Below are positions 1 to 11,621 of a DNA stretch of 64,000 nucleotides, one piece after another. This DNA comes from Lumbricus rubellus (taxonomy: Eukaryota > Annelida > Clitellata > Crassiclitellata > Lumbricidae): NCBI GenBank assembly GCA_945859605.1, contig OX243815.1:35147785-35211784 (forward strand). The letters are read 5' to 3'. The notes beneath the pieces were generated by a model, which saw only the letters and a list, made by a program, of their open reading frames with translations, did not search any database and was not told the DNA's origin. How positions within the stretch are numbered: position 1 is the first letter of the stretch; every line of letters starts with the position of its first letter. Both the position numbers and the translations under genes were made by a program.

Positions 1-272
1 TAAAGTTAAACTTACATGTACATTTAATATTGATAAATTAAATCATAAAATATTAAAAATTTTGAAGATTTTGCGCATTTATCTCTTAAATTTGACTTTT
101 TGTGCAAATGACGTCACTATGACGTCAATATTCGAACTGAAACTTTTATATTTTCATCAATGTTAGACAAATATGTCAGGATTAAAATGGTCTTTGAATT
201 GTGAAAATCGATGAATATTTACTATTTATTTTGATATTTAAAAAATGGGTCCCTTTTTTTCCGGACACAGTG
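1..272. mobile_element. Terminus of a Tc1/mariner-like element cut by the window edge
   Basis: The stretch ends at 266-272 in CACAGTG followed by TA. Inward of this lies a G/C-poor subterminal block (tttttttccgga). The same end logic, CACNGTG next to TA, closes the complete maT-like elements at 55393-56593 and 57171-58388. No transposase is visible in this portion and the other end would lie left of the window. Membership of the superfamily is inference from the terminus alone. Confidence 0.35.
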
Positions 273-405
273 TATATAGATATATAAATATATATATATA
301 TTCGTTTAATGAGCAAAAACAGGTTGGCAAACCACAACCTGATACATTGAGACAGACAAAAATTACATTGAAATAATAATATTAAAAAGAGCAATCAGCT
401 ATTGT

Positions 406-500
406 CAGTGGCGTAGCCAGGAATTTAAGTGGATAAATAACCTTTAAAAAATCTTTCCTAAGCCAATGGGGGGTTTTAACCCCAAACCCTCCCCCCACTG
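406..500. mobile_element. Very short hAT-like MITE (95 bp)
   Basis: Starts CAGTGGCGTAGCC and ends in CCCCCCACTG, giving a short imperfect inverted repeat. The flanking octamers are GCTATTGT (398-405) and GTTATTGG (501-508), 6 of 8 identical, consistent with a decayed 8-bp target duplication of the hAT type. The inside is G/C-run rich and non-coding. Confidence 0.5.
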
Positions 501-1102
501 GTTATTGGATCCTTGGCGATCGCCATATAGTCCGTAGGCTTACTTTACCCAAGGCTGTCTGGCAACCCTAACAATTAGGCTAATAATGGCATTTTAATTT
601 GCTGGTATGTTTATCAGCACTATAAAAGTAACAAAGAGAATAATAACCATTTAGAGGCCTACCTCTTGATTTTTGTCTGTCCATCCTGCTTTTCCCATGC
701 CACGATGTACTCCATCTGAGCTTCTGAAATCGGAGCTTGCCGTCATTTTGGTGCCTTGACAGGCGCGGTGCGCTGGTTTATTCTAGTCCTCCTTCTATAG
801 GCCTACTTCCCTCTCCTTTTATCATTGCTATTTCGCTTTTTTTCGTTCCGACGCTCGGTTAGGCCTACTTCCTTTTTTCGAAGTCTTTCCTACAGTGACG
901 AAATAGCCAAATGCAGAATTCATAAGAACTTTGAACACCTACGCTCGACGTTCCACTTGCACACATCATTAGGATTATGTATCGCTCATTAGTGGCCTAT
1001 AATATTACCGTATATTACAGGCGCCTCTTCCAACACGACGTATTGGATAATGCGTGATGTGAACATAATTATGCAGAGCGCGAAACCGTCATGCAATGCA
1101 GT
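501..1102. other. No gene seen
   Basis: Intergenic sequence with two copies of the octamer TAGGCCTA (about 798 and 861). I see no open frame of note, repeat boundary or RNA gene. Confidence 0.5.
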
Positions 1103-1110
1103 CTACTCAC

Positions 1111-1684
1111 CAGTGATGCCACAGCTGGGTTTTTCCACTAGGTCTGGGTTTTTTTTACCTTCGTCTGGGTTTCTGGGTTTTTTGGGCAAAATCTGGGTTT
1201 ATTTTGGTGAGCCGACCATTAGTGCTTACAACACAAGAATATTCTGTGAAATAACTGAAATTCAATGTAAAATGGCTGCGATACATAGTTTTTCCCACTA
1301 ATTTTAATTTTAAACTCCACGATCAAGATCTCGTGCACGTTGTCAATTCACAAATAATTTATAATCTGAAAAATAGCTCTGCACAGAAATAAACCATTTT
1401 TACATCTCAAAATAGATCAGGTCACACCTCTCCCCTTGTTAAGCTTATTGTCAGTATGGATAACGAGTGTTTGGCAACTTTAACAATTGAAATTTTAAAG
1501 TTATAATTACATTTTATTCGACTCTTTAGACGAAAATTTTGTTAACCCTCATAAGAACAAGCGAAAAACCAACTTAATTTGAATAAAGAGGGTCTAAAAT
1601 AGCTCATATGAATAGTCTGGGTTTTTCTGGGTTTTCTTCGGAAAAAAATCTGGGTTTATTTCTAAAACCTCAGTGGCAACACTG
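1111..1684. mobile_element. hAT-like non-autonomous element (574 bp)
   Basis: Ends are CAGTGATGCCAC on the left and GTGGCAACACTG on the right, 11 of 12 matching as an inverted repeat. It is flanked by a perfect 8-bp direct repeat CTACTCAC (1103-1110 and 1685-1692), the duplication length of hAT transposases. Both subterminal regions carry repeated CTGGGTTT motifs. No transposase is present; the only open frame (1050-1301) is not recognisable. A truncated inverted relative lies at 8500-8603. Confidence 0.8.
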
Positions 1685-1786
1685 CTACTCACTCTACGGG
1701 AGTAGCAATCTGTCAATCATCCACACAAGCATCCAACGATCAGAAGACTGAATCAAGCGAAAATAAGTGGGACCTTTCGCACCAGC

Positions 1787-2075
1787 CAGGGCCGGATTAA
1801 GGCATGTTCAACATGTTCAGCCCAACAGGGGTCCCCGCACTTTAGGGGGCCCCCACACACGAGAAACAAACTTTTTTAGTAGAGAATTGGTATATTTTGA
1901 CAAAATTTCCACCAAATGACTATAAAAAGGTCGTCAGCTGTTTCGGACGAGAAATAAAATCGTTTTATTGCAAAGAAATTTGGACCAAACGACTAAGAAG
2001 GTCATCCGATTTGTCGGTTGAAGATCCCCCCAAAATTTTCCGAACAGGGCCCCCACATTTCTTAATCCGGCCCTG
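1787..2075. mobile_element. hAT-like MITE, CAGGGCCGG family, copy 1 (289 bp)
   Basis: Starts CAGGGCCGGATTAAG and ends CTTAATCCGGCCCTG, a near-perfect 15-bp inverted repeat with the hAT-style CAGGG terminus. The flanking 8-bp duplication GCACCAGC (1779-1786 and 2076-2083) is perfect. The interior is non-coding. A second copy with its own 8-bp duplication lies at 8623-8849. Confidence 0.85.
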
Positions 2076-2393
2076 GCACCAGCTATGCAATGCACGGTGC
2101 AGGCGAATGGCTGGCATAAGCTGTGGGCCATAATGGCCCATAAACACACGGAACATAAACGGCTCCAAAACCAATGAAATAATTTTCATGTGACCTGGTA
2201 TCGAGCGTCCTTTTTACCACTGTCTGCCTTGCAACCCTACCCGGTGTTGAACAGCTGCTTGGAATTATCCTAGTCTAACCCATTTTTTAAAGCCCCGTTA
2301 ACTACATTCTTAGGTCTAATAATTTAATAATAATTACTACAATTTATAAGAAGAGCTGTAATATGTCAAACAAATTTCTGTGGAGGGCAACGG

Positions 2394-4634
2394 CAGGGAC
2401 GTCATTTGGGGGGGGGGGGGGGGCAGGGGGGGGGGGCATTTGCCCCCCCTGAATTTGACCGATTGCTCTTACACATGCCATATTTTACAACGCCACACGT
2501 TGTTTAAACGAATAAAAGGCCTGTGTCTTCACGGCCTCTATAATTTTGTATGTGAGGGTGGAATCCAGCTGCACACAGTGCACAGTTCATAGGCCACAGA
2601 TATCGGCTCATGTGTATATTGTCTGCACAGGGAATGAGCAGCATTATGAGCTGTGGATTATACTTGAAAGACGTACACGTCGTACAGTTTGTTCCCGCTA
2701 GATAAAGAGAAGACCTTTTCCCAGGTCAGTAAGGTCACCAGATGTGTGGGTCCTGTGGCTGTGAGGCACACAGTGCAAACCGACACCCATTTAGATGAAG
2801 CAGCCAGGCTTGGTTCTCCATTTGAGCATTACTGGCACTAGGTCTACATGCACCCCACCCCGTCTGACCGGGAGCTGGAGTGGTTTCGCCTTCCAGCACC
2901 GGCGACCTCCCCGCATAGGACGAATTAGCGGGAAATTTTGAAAGAAGACAGCAGAAAGATGTAACACAAAGGGCTGACTGCAGCAGTTGAGGAGGAAGAG
3001 GTTAATGAGAGTCAGTTTCCAATGGCAGTCAGCAGAGCTGATGAGTGGGCTTTCTTGTGAACTGAAGAGTGGATAAAAGCGGACCAAAGAACATGATGAT
3101 AATCCAAATACCGAAATCGGTCGTCTATCGGTATTTGTCTCGTCAATCTACCATAAAGCACTCACAGGGATCCACGGTAGGCCTAATATTATGTGACATC
3201 CAATAATATTAACTGGAATGTGCACAAACTGACTAGGCCTATAGTTTTTTTGGTGCAATGGTTAGGCAGGTTTACTTATTATAGCCTACATGAAGTCCTG
3301 GATATTACAAATGTCTTTGAGTCGTATATGTTCCAAGTTAAGATAATCACTCATGATTATCTGCTTGCTCTCCCAACTCATCTAGTTCTTTATGTTGATG
3401 TATGCCTCTTGAGATTGCTGTACAGATCACTATTTGAGTGCTGCTAAGAGTGGTCTAAGACTTCAATAAATATAATGTAGGTCTACTTGGAATAGTAACA
3501 ATTTCTTGTTGAGTTTCCACATTGTAACCATAGCATGTAGGATGTTATTTGGACAAGATCACTGGATTATTTCAGTGCTGATAAAAAAGTGATTTACTAT
3601 TTCAATATTAAAGTGTAATTATAATTGCAATGATAATTTCTTAGTGTACGTATGATGTAATGTATCGAGTTAGGCAACTCTGTTCTGTTGCTACTGGGAC
3701 TATTACAATGAATTACAGTAGACGGGAGTATGAATATGTAGGCCTAAGCTTACCTTGTTGTACTGGAATAAGCTTACCCTTGTTGTTCAAGACGGTCCTC
3801 AATATGCTGACCAAGACACAATTAGCAGAAATGGCATACCAAGTAAGCAAAAAATTACCAAACTACCAAAAGTGGAAAGCATAGGCCTATATAATAATGG
3901 TGTTGTTTTACAAGGAACAAAACAATTTGACAGTTTGAAATTTGAAAGATTACACTGGATACAGTGGAGAGTGGAGATAAGACATTTAATGGTAAAAATT
4001 ATATTTTTGCAAATATTAACAGTAAATTATTCTCTATTTCATGATAATGTCATATATTATTATAGCAAATAATATCATTATGATTATATAATAATAAATA
4101 ATATCATGGTAGTTTATAAGGGTCCAACCTAGTCCATGTAGCCTAATGCAGTTCCATGTAATACAATAATGTAAACTAGAACAATAGCCATAAACATTTT
4201 GTCAAATTTTTCTGTGGGTGAAGGTTATTTCTGTCATTTTAATTGTACAAAATAGTACTTGTACAAATATTAACAATAAATCCTACTCTTTTAATATGAT
4301 ATTATCATATATCATAATAAATAATAACATTATTATAACCATATAATGGTAAATAATATCACGGTATATAATAACAAGTGCAAAGCACTTAGTCTATTTA
4401 AAGTAGTAGGCATTTAAAATATACCCATAGTCTATTTAAAGTAGTAGGTATTTAAAAAATACCGTACAATGAATTAAATAGGCATAAAGTAAGAAATAAA
4501 TAAGAGCATGAATAAAACATCTCATTTAACCGCAGTTTTGCACATGTTGGCTAAATACAGAACTTAAAAAGTTTGTGGAGTTTTGCCCGTGAAATTTCCC
4601 CCCCCCCCTGGAAAAATCTGAAATGACGTGCCTG
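2394..4634. mobile_element. hAT-like DNA element, 2.24 kb, decayed interior
   Basis: Ends are CAGGGACGTCATTT and, reading inward from the right, CAGGCACGTCATTT. The flanking 8-bp duplication GGCAACGG (2386-2393 and 4635-4642) is perfect. G-runs lie just inside both ends. The interior holds only short open frames without hAT motifs, so I treat it as a long non-autonomous or heavily decayed copy. It contains three TAGGCCTA octamers. Confidence 0.75.
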
Positions 4635-4642
4635 GGCAACGG

Positions 4643-5481
4643 CCTCTGTTGTCATAGGCCCTCGACAATTTACTTGATGCAGTAACAGGGCGCCTTATAG
4701 GCTACATTGCATAAGCTTATTCAGTCTAATAAAAGAACGATACTTTCTTCTCAACCAGTTGAGACAGTAGGCAGGGTCTACAAACAGTGGCGGCGCCAGG
4801 GATGATAGGGGGGGGCTAAGCCCCCAAATGTGCCCCAGCCTCCCCCCCAGCAGAAGATCTCTACGACTGCTTACTTCATAATAAGAAAGCTAGACAGTGA
4901 TCAACGGCAACGAAATCAACTAGGCCTATGTTAATTATTACTACCTATCCTTATAGAATACACCACAGACAGGGGCTTCTATCCCCCCTCTAAGCAGCAG
5001 GGCTCAATCCATCTTCTTCCCCCCCACTTTCTGGGTCGGCCTTCCCTCCCGGCAATATAATGGTTTTTTGTAGAGGGGTGGGGGTGGACAAACGAGCATC
5101 CAGCAGACATCGTTGAAGCATGCGTGGCGCCGAGAAGAGGGAATGGTATGGGGAGGGGGATGTGCCCTTCTTCACAAGAAATTTTTCGATTTCCATATTT
5201 GAATTTCAGCATTTTAAGCTGTCCTCCTAACCAAATTGCTCTACTATTTCGGTGGATGAATTGCTGCCAATCAACCATGGGTTTAGCGCCTCAGATTAGT
5301 GTGCACTGCGAGAGGCGTTACATAAATTTATAGAGTAGGCTAGGCATACAATGCAATACGATAAAATACAATCTAGGCCTACGTAATAAGGATGTTGTTT
5401 AACTTAGTGTTCAAGGAATAAAAACATTTTGAAATTTGACTGTCTTACATTTTGAAAGATAACATTGGAGAGTAGCCTACA
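4643..5481. other. Mostly unassigned; one transposon terminus at 4795
   Basis: At 4795 a CAGTGGCGGCGCCAGG terminus, identical in its first 12 bases to the hAT-like element at 7778, starts a G/C-run-rich stretch that fades near 4852. No partner end or duplication was found. Elsewhere poly-C and poly-G patches occur, and overlapping short frames around 4979-5333 look like chance. Confidence 0.35.
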
Positions 5482-5489
5482 AGCTTAGC

Positions 5490-5632
5490 CATAGGCGCAA
5501 CCACCCTATGGGACCCACGGAACGCGTCCCCCAACTTTTGAGTGGTCCCTAACTTTATTATTATGGTCCCCCAACTTTTAGCACGTGATTCATTATGGTC
5601 CCCCCAACTTTTAGGACATGATTGCACCTATG
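5490..5632. mobile_element. Short TIR element, CATAGGCGC type (143 bp)
   Basis: Starts CATAGGCGCAA and ends TTGCACCTATG (10 of 11 inverted match). Flanked by a perfect 8-bp duplication AGCTTAGC (5482-5489 and 5633-5640). Inside are about three imperfect tandem units around GGTCCCCCAACTTTT. The 8-bp duplication suggests hAT mobilisation. The termini resemble those at 63002-63345 and 63497-63945. Confidence 0.75.
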
Positions 5633-5764
5633 AGCTTAGCCATTTATTTGTACAAAAATATTATATTTCAATTAGGCATATAATAATAGGCCTATGTTAT
5701 CTTTATTAAAATCGGAAATAGCAATATTGTAATCATACAATAGTAAATTTTATTATGGTATATT

Positions 5765-5929
5765 CAGTGATGTAGTCCTAAAAAATGAAGTGGGGGGGAC
5801 GCTCTTTATGAAGTGGGGGGACGCTCTTTATTATAATAATATTAGTAGTAGTATTACTATTAATATTACATTATCCCTGGAAAAAAGTGGGGGGACGGCG
5901 TCCCCCCGCGTCCCCCCACTACACCACTG
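5765..5929. mobile_element. hAT-like MITE (165 bp)
   Basis: Starts CAGTGATGTAGTC and ends CACTACACCACTG. Flanked by a perfect 8-bp duplication GGTATATT (5757-5764 and 5930-5937). The interior has two direct copies of a GTGGGGGGACGCTCTTTAT motif and a short (ATT)n-like stretch. Non-coding. Confidence 0.8.
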
Positions 5930-6219
5930 GGTATATTATAGCAGTTCATGTAATGCAAAATCGCACACAGCAACCAAAAACTATAACCATTTTGTCCAAA
6001 TTTTCTATGGGGGGGAAGTATTTTCTGGGGAACTTCCTCCTAGAGATTTCTTGATTAAACACTGTTCTCCATGTCGGACCTTTCTCCCACCCCAACCGAC
6101 GTGAGTTTTGGCTCTTTTTTTCTCCCTGTTTTTCACTGGGCTCAAGCTGCGCCCTGACCACAGATACGGTACGTCAAACAAGCTGCCGACTTGTGGTGAG
6201 GTTATGTACACCCGTCACT

Positions 6220-6358
6220 AGGGTGGTCGTTAAAAATGAAAGTGTGAATCTACTGTTCTCCAAGTTTCCATTTCGTGCCATTGCATCCAGAAACATAACA
6301 CAAAAAGCTGCATGAGAAAATATTAATATTTAGGACTTGCACAACACCATAAAAGTTT
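6220..6358. repeat. Dispersed repeat, partner of 26647-26793
   Basis: This segment is the inverted counterpart of 26647-26793. They share AGGGTGGTCGTTA, a core around the sentence-like AACATAACACAAAAAG, and TTAGGACTTGCACAACACC. The AGGGTGG end resembles the CAGGGTGG termini of mariner-type elements in this window, so a small non-autonomous mariner is likely but unproven. Confidence 0.5.
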
Positions 6359-6649
6359 TACTATGTATCGAAGAAGCGAAAACTCGAACAGTAGGCATAA
6401 TAACTGTAGTCAGCCATGTGTCTTCAGAACAGAATTCAATACAATGCAACGATATTATTGCATGCCTGATTACTAATGATTACACTGTTTGGCGATCAAA
6501 ATTGCAATCACAATTATTGATGCCGAGGCACTTAATCAATGTCAACGTGACCTTTAAGGTTTTACGGCACTCTCCTTTCAATTTGTCGTGACGAGAACGA
6601 GTTGTGATGCTCTTCTAAAACTTGTGATAATTGTTTGATCCTTCATTCC

Positions 6650-6883
6650 TTTATTTATTTATTTATTTATCCATTTCTATAGCGCCCCTTCAAGCTGCCT
6701 ACTCAGAGGCGCTCCCGACTACAGCGAGGACACGTCACACTGCATCGAAGTTTCACGCTGAAGCGCTGAGCAATTGCGAGTGAAGGACTTGATCAAGGTT
6801 CATACACGGCGGCTTGATGTGGATTCGAACCTCGAACCTTCCGGTCTCAAGGCAACGACACCACCACTACACCACAGCGCCCC
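6650..6883 (-). mobile_element. tRNA-derived SINE with L2/CR1-like 3' tail
   Basis: Read on the minus strand it begins GGGGCGCTGTGGTGTAGTGG, containing an A-box-like element, followed by a B box GGTTCGAATCC. A body with TCAAGTCCTTCACTCGCAAT follows, then GGGAGCGCCTCTGAGTAG and CTTGAAGGGGCGCTATA, and it ends in a TAAA-like tail. The 3' part is the same as the 3' ends of LINE copies at 7609-7665 and 24560-24620. A close relative in plus orientation lies at 36458-36655. Confidence 0.8.
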
Positions 6884-7049
6884 GCACCTTGCTATTGTAA
6901 TTGAGGCATCGAGGTGCTGAATAGGCCTACACCTCGATGAATATGCAACACCTCGCTCAGCTAGATCAATGCGTCTAGCAGTTTCAAACTGTCAAACATG
7001 CAACGAATTGATTTTGTTATGAAACCATGTCGGCCTAGTCTTTTTGTGG

Positions 7050-7665
7050 ATTGTTGCAAGAATGGGAGTAGAGTCTCTCTCTCATGATGCGCTAGTTGTG
7101 CTTGTTCATGCCTTTGTAACCAGTAGTATTGACCATTGTTGTTCAATCTTTATTGGCCTTCCCCTTGGAGTTCTGGGACGGTTAGATCGGGTTCTGCGCT
7201 CTGCTGCCCGCCTCATCGGACGAATTCCTAAATTTTCGTCTGTCTCTGCCTACATGCGTGATGTGCTGCATTGGTTGCCAATAGCCCAACGCATCCATTA
7301 CCGAATTGCTGCCCTTGTTTCTCGCTGTATTCTTGGTTGTGCTCCATCTTATCTGCGCATTCTCTGTCGCCCAGTCTCTGACATTGAAGCGCGTCGGGCC
7401 CTTCGCTCCGCTGTGAAGGGACAACTGCTTGTTCGACGGGCTCGCTTAGCTACCAGACAGCGCCGAGCCTTCTTGGTTGTGGGGCCGTCAATCTGGAATG
7501 ACCTCCCCCCAAACCTTCATCTCCTCCACCTGACCAGTCAATCTTTATTTCTCAAGTCCCTTAAATCTTTTTTCTTTAGTCGTGGCTGGGCTGGGAGCGC
7601 CCCTGAGTAGTTTCTTGAAGAGGCGCTATATAAATTATAATAATGAATGAATGAATGAATGTGGC
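7050..7665 (+). pseudogene. 3' end of an L2/CR1-like LINE (reverse transcriptase C-terminus plus tail)
   Basis: An open frame (7044-7610) matches the region downstream of the RT catalytic core of CR1/L2 LINEs. It has a helix ending in TSSIDHCCSIFIGLP, then RSAARLIGRIP, HWLPIAQRIHYRI, and a late GPSIWNDLPP. This order is family-typical. The catalytic YxDD region is missing, so the copy is 5'-truncated, as is usual for LINEs. After the stop come GGGAGCGCCCCTGAGTAG, a GGCGCTATATAAAT block and a (GAAT)n tail at about 7643-7662. It cannot move on its own. It is one of the better preserved copies here, with no internal stop. Confidence 0.8.
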
Positions 7666-7954
7666 ATGTGTTTTGGGGGTTTCTCAAACCCTCTCTTGTC
7701 CATTTTAGGACTGCTACGATCAGCTTCTTCTCTTACGCTGGTACGTCATTGTCATATCAACTCAAGTCTACCAGCAGCAGTGGCGGCGCTACGCCAGGGC
7801 ATGGCAGGGCAAACGCCCTGCCAAAAAAACATTTGCCCTGCCTGTTGCCCTGGTCGTTGCCCTGCCCTTGTTAATTTTGCCCTGCCAGAATTTGTTCAGG
7901 CATATTGTTTCTTACTGTTCACGTCCGTCCGCTCTCTGAATTGAAAAAATTAAA

Positions 7955-8216
7955 TTCATTCTGGAAGGCAATAGTTCTGGGAGAGAAACATTCTGGAAGC
8001 AGTGGAAGGGCAATTAATAGTTCTAGCAGAGAAAAATTCTGTCAGAGCAAAAATTGTGGCAGCGCAAAGGTTCGATCTGACAGGGAAAGCTTCTGACAGG
8101 GCAAAAGTTCTGACAGGGAAAAATTCAGGCAGGGCAAACATTCTAATATGGCAAAATCCTGGCAGACAAAAGTTCTGGAAGGCAAAATTCCGGCATGGCA
8201 AAAGTTCTGGCAGGGC
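7955..8216 (+). repeat. Minisatellite, about 17-20-bp units, within the hAT-like element
   Basis: About a dozen imperfect tandem units follow the pattern GGCAGGGCAAAAGTTCT with substitutions (for example GACAGGGAAAAATTC). They create spurious open frames on both strands. The left subterminal array at 7795-7890 has the same word in the opposite orientation (TTGCCCTGCC). Confidence 0.7.
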
Positions 8217-8499
8217 TTTGCTTATATTGAAAATGTCGAAACGGCTTATTTTTGCGAAGAGTTATCCATCAATCTGCGTCACCATGCAGATTATAAATTA
8301 TTCGTGAATAATTGACAACGTAAGATCTTGACTGTGAAGTTTCAAATTAAAATCAGTGGAACAAAAAGTATGCAGCAGAACAATTTTACATTAAATTTCA
8401 CTATAAATACAATGCATAGCCTATTGCAATGCTCAGTGCACATGCAGAATATTCATGCGTTGCAAATACAATGGTCCAGTTACTCAGTAGGCTAACTAA

Positions 8500-8603
8500 A
8501 ATAAACCCGGAATTCCCCCCCCCCCCCCCCCACAAAAAACACAGAAATCCAGACGAAGCCCAAAAATCCAGATCTAGTGGAAAAACCCAGCTGTGTCATC
8601 ACT
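8500..8603 (-). mobile_element. Truncated relative of the 1111-1684 hAT-like element
   Basis: Read on the minus strand from 8603 it follows the left end of the 1111 element: a decayed AGTGATGACACAGC start, then GGGTTTTTCCACTAG, then CTGG-rich repeats, ending in a poly-G run (poly-C at about 8515-8532 on the plus strand). The other end is absent. Confidence 0.6.
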
Positions 8604-8622
8604 TTATGGCGAGCATGGTAGC

Positions 8623-8849
8623 CAGGGCCGGATTGAGAAATGTGGAGGTCCTCATCGAAAAAGTTGTTGGGGGATCTTGGGTCAAAAAAGTTTATGATAT
8701 TTTTTCAGTCGTTTTGATCGAAATTTCGGCAGAACATACCAATTGTTTCCTTCAAAACAAATTTCCCGTGTGTGGGAGCCCCCTAAAGTGTGGGGGCCCT
8801 GTTCGGCCCTGTTCGCCGAACATGTTCAACATGTCTTAATCCGGCCCTT
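8623..8849. mobile_element. hAT-like MITE, CAGGGCCGG family, copy 2 (227 bp)
   Basis: Starts CAGGGCCGGATTGAG and ends CTTAATCCGGCCCTT. Flanking octamers ATGGTAGC (8615-8622) and ACGGTAGC (8850-8857) match 7 of 8. It shares GTTCAACATGT and GGGGGCCC blocks with copy 1 at 1787-2075. It sits inside the 7778-8978 element and is therefore younger than that insertion. Confidence 0.75.
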
Positions 8850-8986
8850 ACGGTAGCGTCAAATTATAAGCTTATGTAATCCCGTGCTACCGAGCACGCG
8901 ACTCGACCTCTGCCCTGGTTACTTGTGTGACTGCCCTGGCTATGCCCTGGCTACAAAAAGTGTCTGGCGCCGCCACTGACCAGCAG

Positions 8987-9923
8987 CTTGAATAAATACC
9001 AGAGATTGCATCAAAAAGGTGTCAGTGCGGCATTACCAGAAAAAATTGTCTTCAATCTGTGGTTGCAAAGAGAAGAACAATGTAGATAGTTCCAACGAGC
9101 AATGGTTTCTGATGGAGTTTGAAACTAGTACCGGCCATATAGACGCATGTTGCAAAGAGACTAACGTTATCAAATGTTCCCACATTATGTTCGCAGCAAC
9201 ATGATCGACACGATGACTCCAAACGTCGCTGTAGCTGAGAGCTTACTCAACTTGAAATAGCAACACCTTCAAGCAGTAAATTGATGTCGTCACCCATTTA
9301 GGATATTTACGAAATTTCCATGGTTTGGAGGCTGATTTGAAGCCGATGTGCGATTGATTAGCTTCTTTAAAACTTGCCAGTCTGCAGCCTCCAAATATGC
9401 TCATCCACCTGAGCCGAAGCCTTCGTCAAAGGTTTGGTTTTGCCCCAAATGAGAAGAAGGTGCTCAGTAGTCTGAGTGACACTGTCCTCGAGGCCAAGTT
9501 TATCACGCTTATGATGATCGAACAGTACTCTGATAAGTTCGCATGCAGGTCTCCACGAGATAATAGCTTGGAACCTTCGAAGCGCTCCTCTGTTCCCTTG
9601 CTTGCCATATCACCGCTGCTGATCGAGTATTAACTCTATAGTAACTGTAGTCGGCATCGCCATCGCAATATTAGATGCAGACATTTATATATTGTACCTT
9701 TGATGTTGTACAATGTATAATAATAATTATGTGTGGTTTTGTTGGAAACAATTTGACCAATGAACAGCACAACATGTTCAAATGGTGAAGATAAAGCACA
9801 TGCACGCAAGCTGATGCAATAGGAAGGAAGAAAGAGCAGTATTCACAACTGGAACACTAAAGGATATCGTTGTTTGGAACACATACATTTTAGATGGAAC
9901 TTCGCACTTGTTAGCCTAAGTGC
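8987..9923. other. No gene seen
   Basis: Short open frames at 9019-9204 and 9397-9633 show no recognisable domain, splice context or repeat family. I found no duplicated termini here. Confidence 0.4.
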
Positions 9924-10373
9924 CTGTGTCACGGGATATTTTATCCCTCCTCTAAATCTATTCGGAGGAAAGAATATACTGGGTATAGACTATAGAGTAT
10001 CCTGGGGGATAAACCATTCTATCCCAATTATTGAAAATTGCGTATAATTGACAAATTTATGATTTAATCAAAATTTAAAGTGACTCTAATTTCTTTAAGT
10101 GTCCTAAGTAATTTTCAGAGCAAGGCAAGTGGAATTTTGTTAGTGACTCAAAATTTTCTTAAGTGTTCTAAATGTTCAAAAAGGAAAGAAACAAAATTAT
10201 CTAGTAGGAATAAACATAGGCCTTAGCTGCTCGTGTCATTGTTCAAAACAAAGCACAAGGAAGTTATTTTGCAAAAATCAACACACGCGGAAGTGGCTTT
10301 TTAAAACTTCTCCTCATCTGGGGGATACAATAATTTTGGGGAGGGGGAGGTATACTCTATTTTGTGACACCTG
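9924..10373. mobile_element. Possible short TIR element with GTGTCAC ends
   Basis: The left end CTGTGTCACGGGATA mirrors the right end TATTTTGTGACACCTG imperfectly. Both are followed inward by purine/pyrimidine-rich blocks that resemble the GTGACACCGG ends of the composite at 31379-32451. No target duplication was found. Confidence 0.35.
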
Positions 10374-11600
10374 CAAAAAAGGTGATTCCCGCAGCTTTGC
10401 TATATTGGGTGCTGTAGTAATTTCTAGGTTGCGACACAATACTATGATAACGGAACAGTCATTGGACTAGACAGGCCAAGATTAGAAGATTCCGCACATT
10501 CGTAAGTTGTCCGTAATTCATAATCGGTGAGAATGGTTCCTCTATCAGACAAGTTGAGACAACAGCAACTGTGTTGCCATACTATTATGGTCTACCTGTT
10601 TGCCTTAATGGCTGGCTCCATACATTTGCACAGCTAACAATGCAGTTGAAGCAGAACGATGGTCAGTCCATTAGTTATCCCGTCTCGTTATCCGTTCGTC
10701 CGTCCGTACATCCGTTTTCCAAGTCGAGCCTCGTGCTAGAGCAGAAGAGACGCAGCTTCCTGGTCAGGATATCCACTTCGCGGATTGAATTAGTAATTAG
10801 TTGTTCAGTTCATTCCAACTCATCAATAAGCATGGTCCTCACGCCACAGCTCAGAGTCAAGTAGCCCCTACAGTCCTACACCTCCCCTACAGTCCTACAC
10901 CTAGTCTTCCCTACATGAAAGGCGCAGGTAATGATCCACAAATGTTTGCGAATTGCATGCAATAAGGGAGAAAACAGTAGCTTCTCATCAGGTATAGACT
11001 AGTCAAGACTGACTGTGTACATAATTTGTGCTGCAATTCTGGGAAAGACATCACTCCTATCCCGTTCCATGAGGAATATAGGAAGGCGCTCATCTCCTTT
11101 TCCTTAGCCCTGAGCCAGCAATGGACGAATCCATATAGGTCCTGGACACGGGGCCAGTGTATCGCAGGACTTGCTGCTTACTTCCCAGTTTACGCCGGTA
11201 CCAAATCAAGACATCAAGGCCTACTAATGCAATGTAAATCTTCGAGAATTTCTCAGCACCCACAAAAAGCTACATCAGGAAAACCAGCTTATTCACGGGC
11301 GCTAGCAGAGTTAGAGCTTGCATGACATAGAAGCATTGATATTACTGGACATAATATAGAAACTTTCAAGGTAATCACATCACAAATTACATTTAGCCTC
11401 CATGTCAATTCCGGACTTTGTTTACAACTGGATTCTTGCTTTGTTACAAAACCGAGTAGGCATACATGTAAGCTACATTGCACAAAGTTCTGTGGCAGAG
11501 TCTCATCTTTCAAGCTTATTCATGCAAGCATCATTCAAGGGTCATGGGTCGTTAAACTTTCTTACTTTAATATCAGGATTAAAACTACTATATATAAGTG
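10374..11600. other. No recognisable gene
   Basis: The longest frame, 11026-11325 plus (about 99 codons), has no motif I recognise. A short CCGT-rich run occurs near 10690-10712 (tccgtccgtacatccg). Two copies of a cctacagtcctacacct phrase stand side by side at about 10866-10905. Confidence 0.4.
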
Positions 11601-11621
11601 TAGATTATATAATATATATAC

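Larger units (their letters stand above)
7778..8978. mobile_element. hAT-like element with internal minisatellite and nested copies (1.2 kb)
   Basis: Termini are CAGTGGCGGCGC and GCGCCGCCACTG, a perfect 12-bp inverted repeat, flanked by a perfect 8-bp duplication ACCAGCAG (7770-7777 and 8979-8986). Both subterminal zones hold tandem GCCCTGCC/GGCAGGGC motifs. It contains a second MITE at 8623-8849 and a truncated one at 8500-8603. No transposase is visible. Confidence 0.8.

Noticed and set aside
10680..10730. CCGT-rich microsatellite
   Set aside because: Only about five imperfect units; not worth a separate entry.
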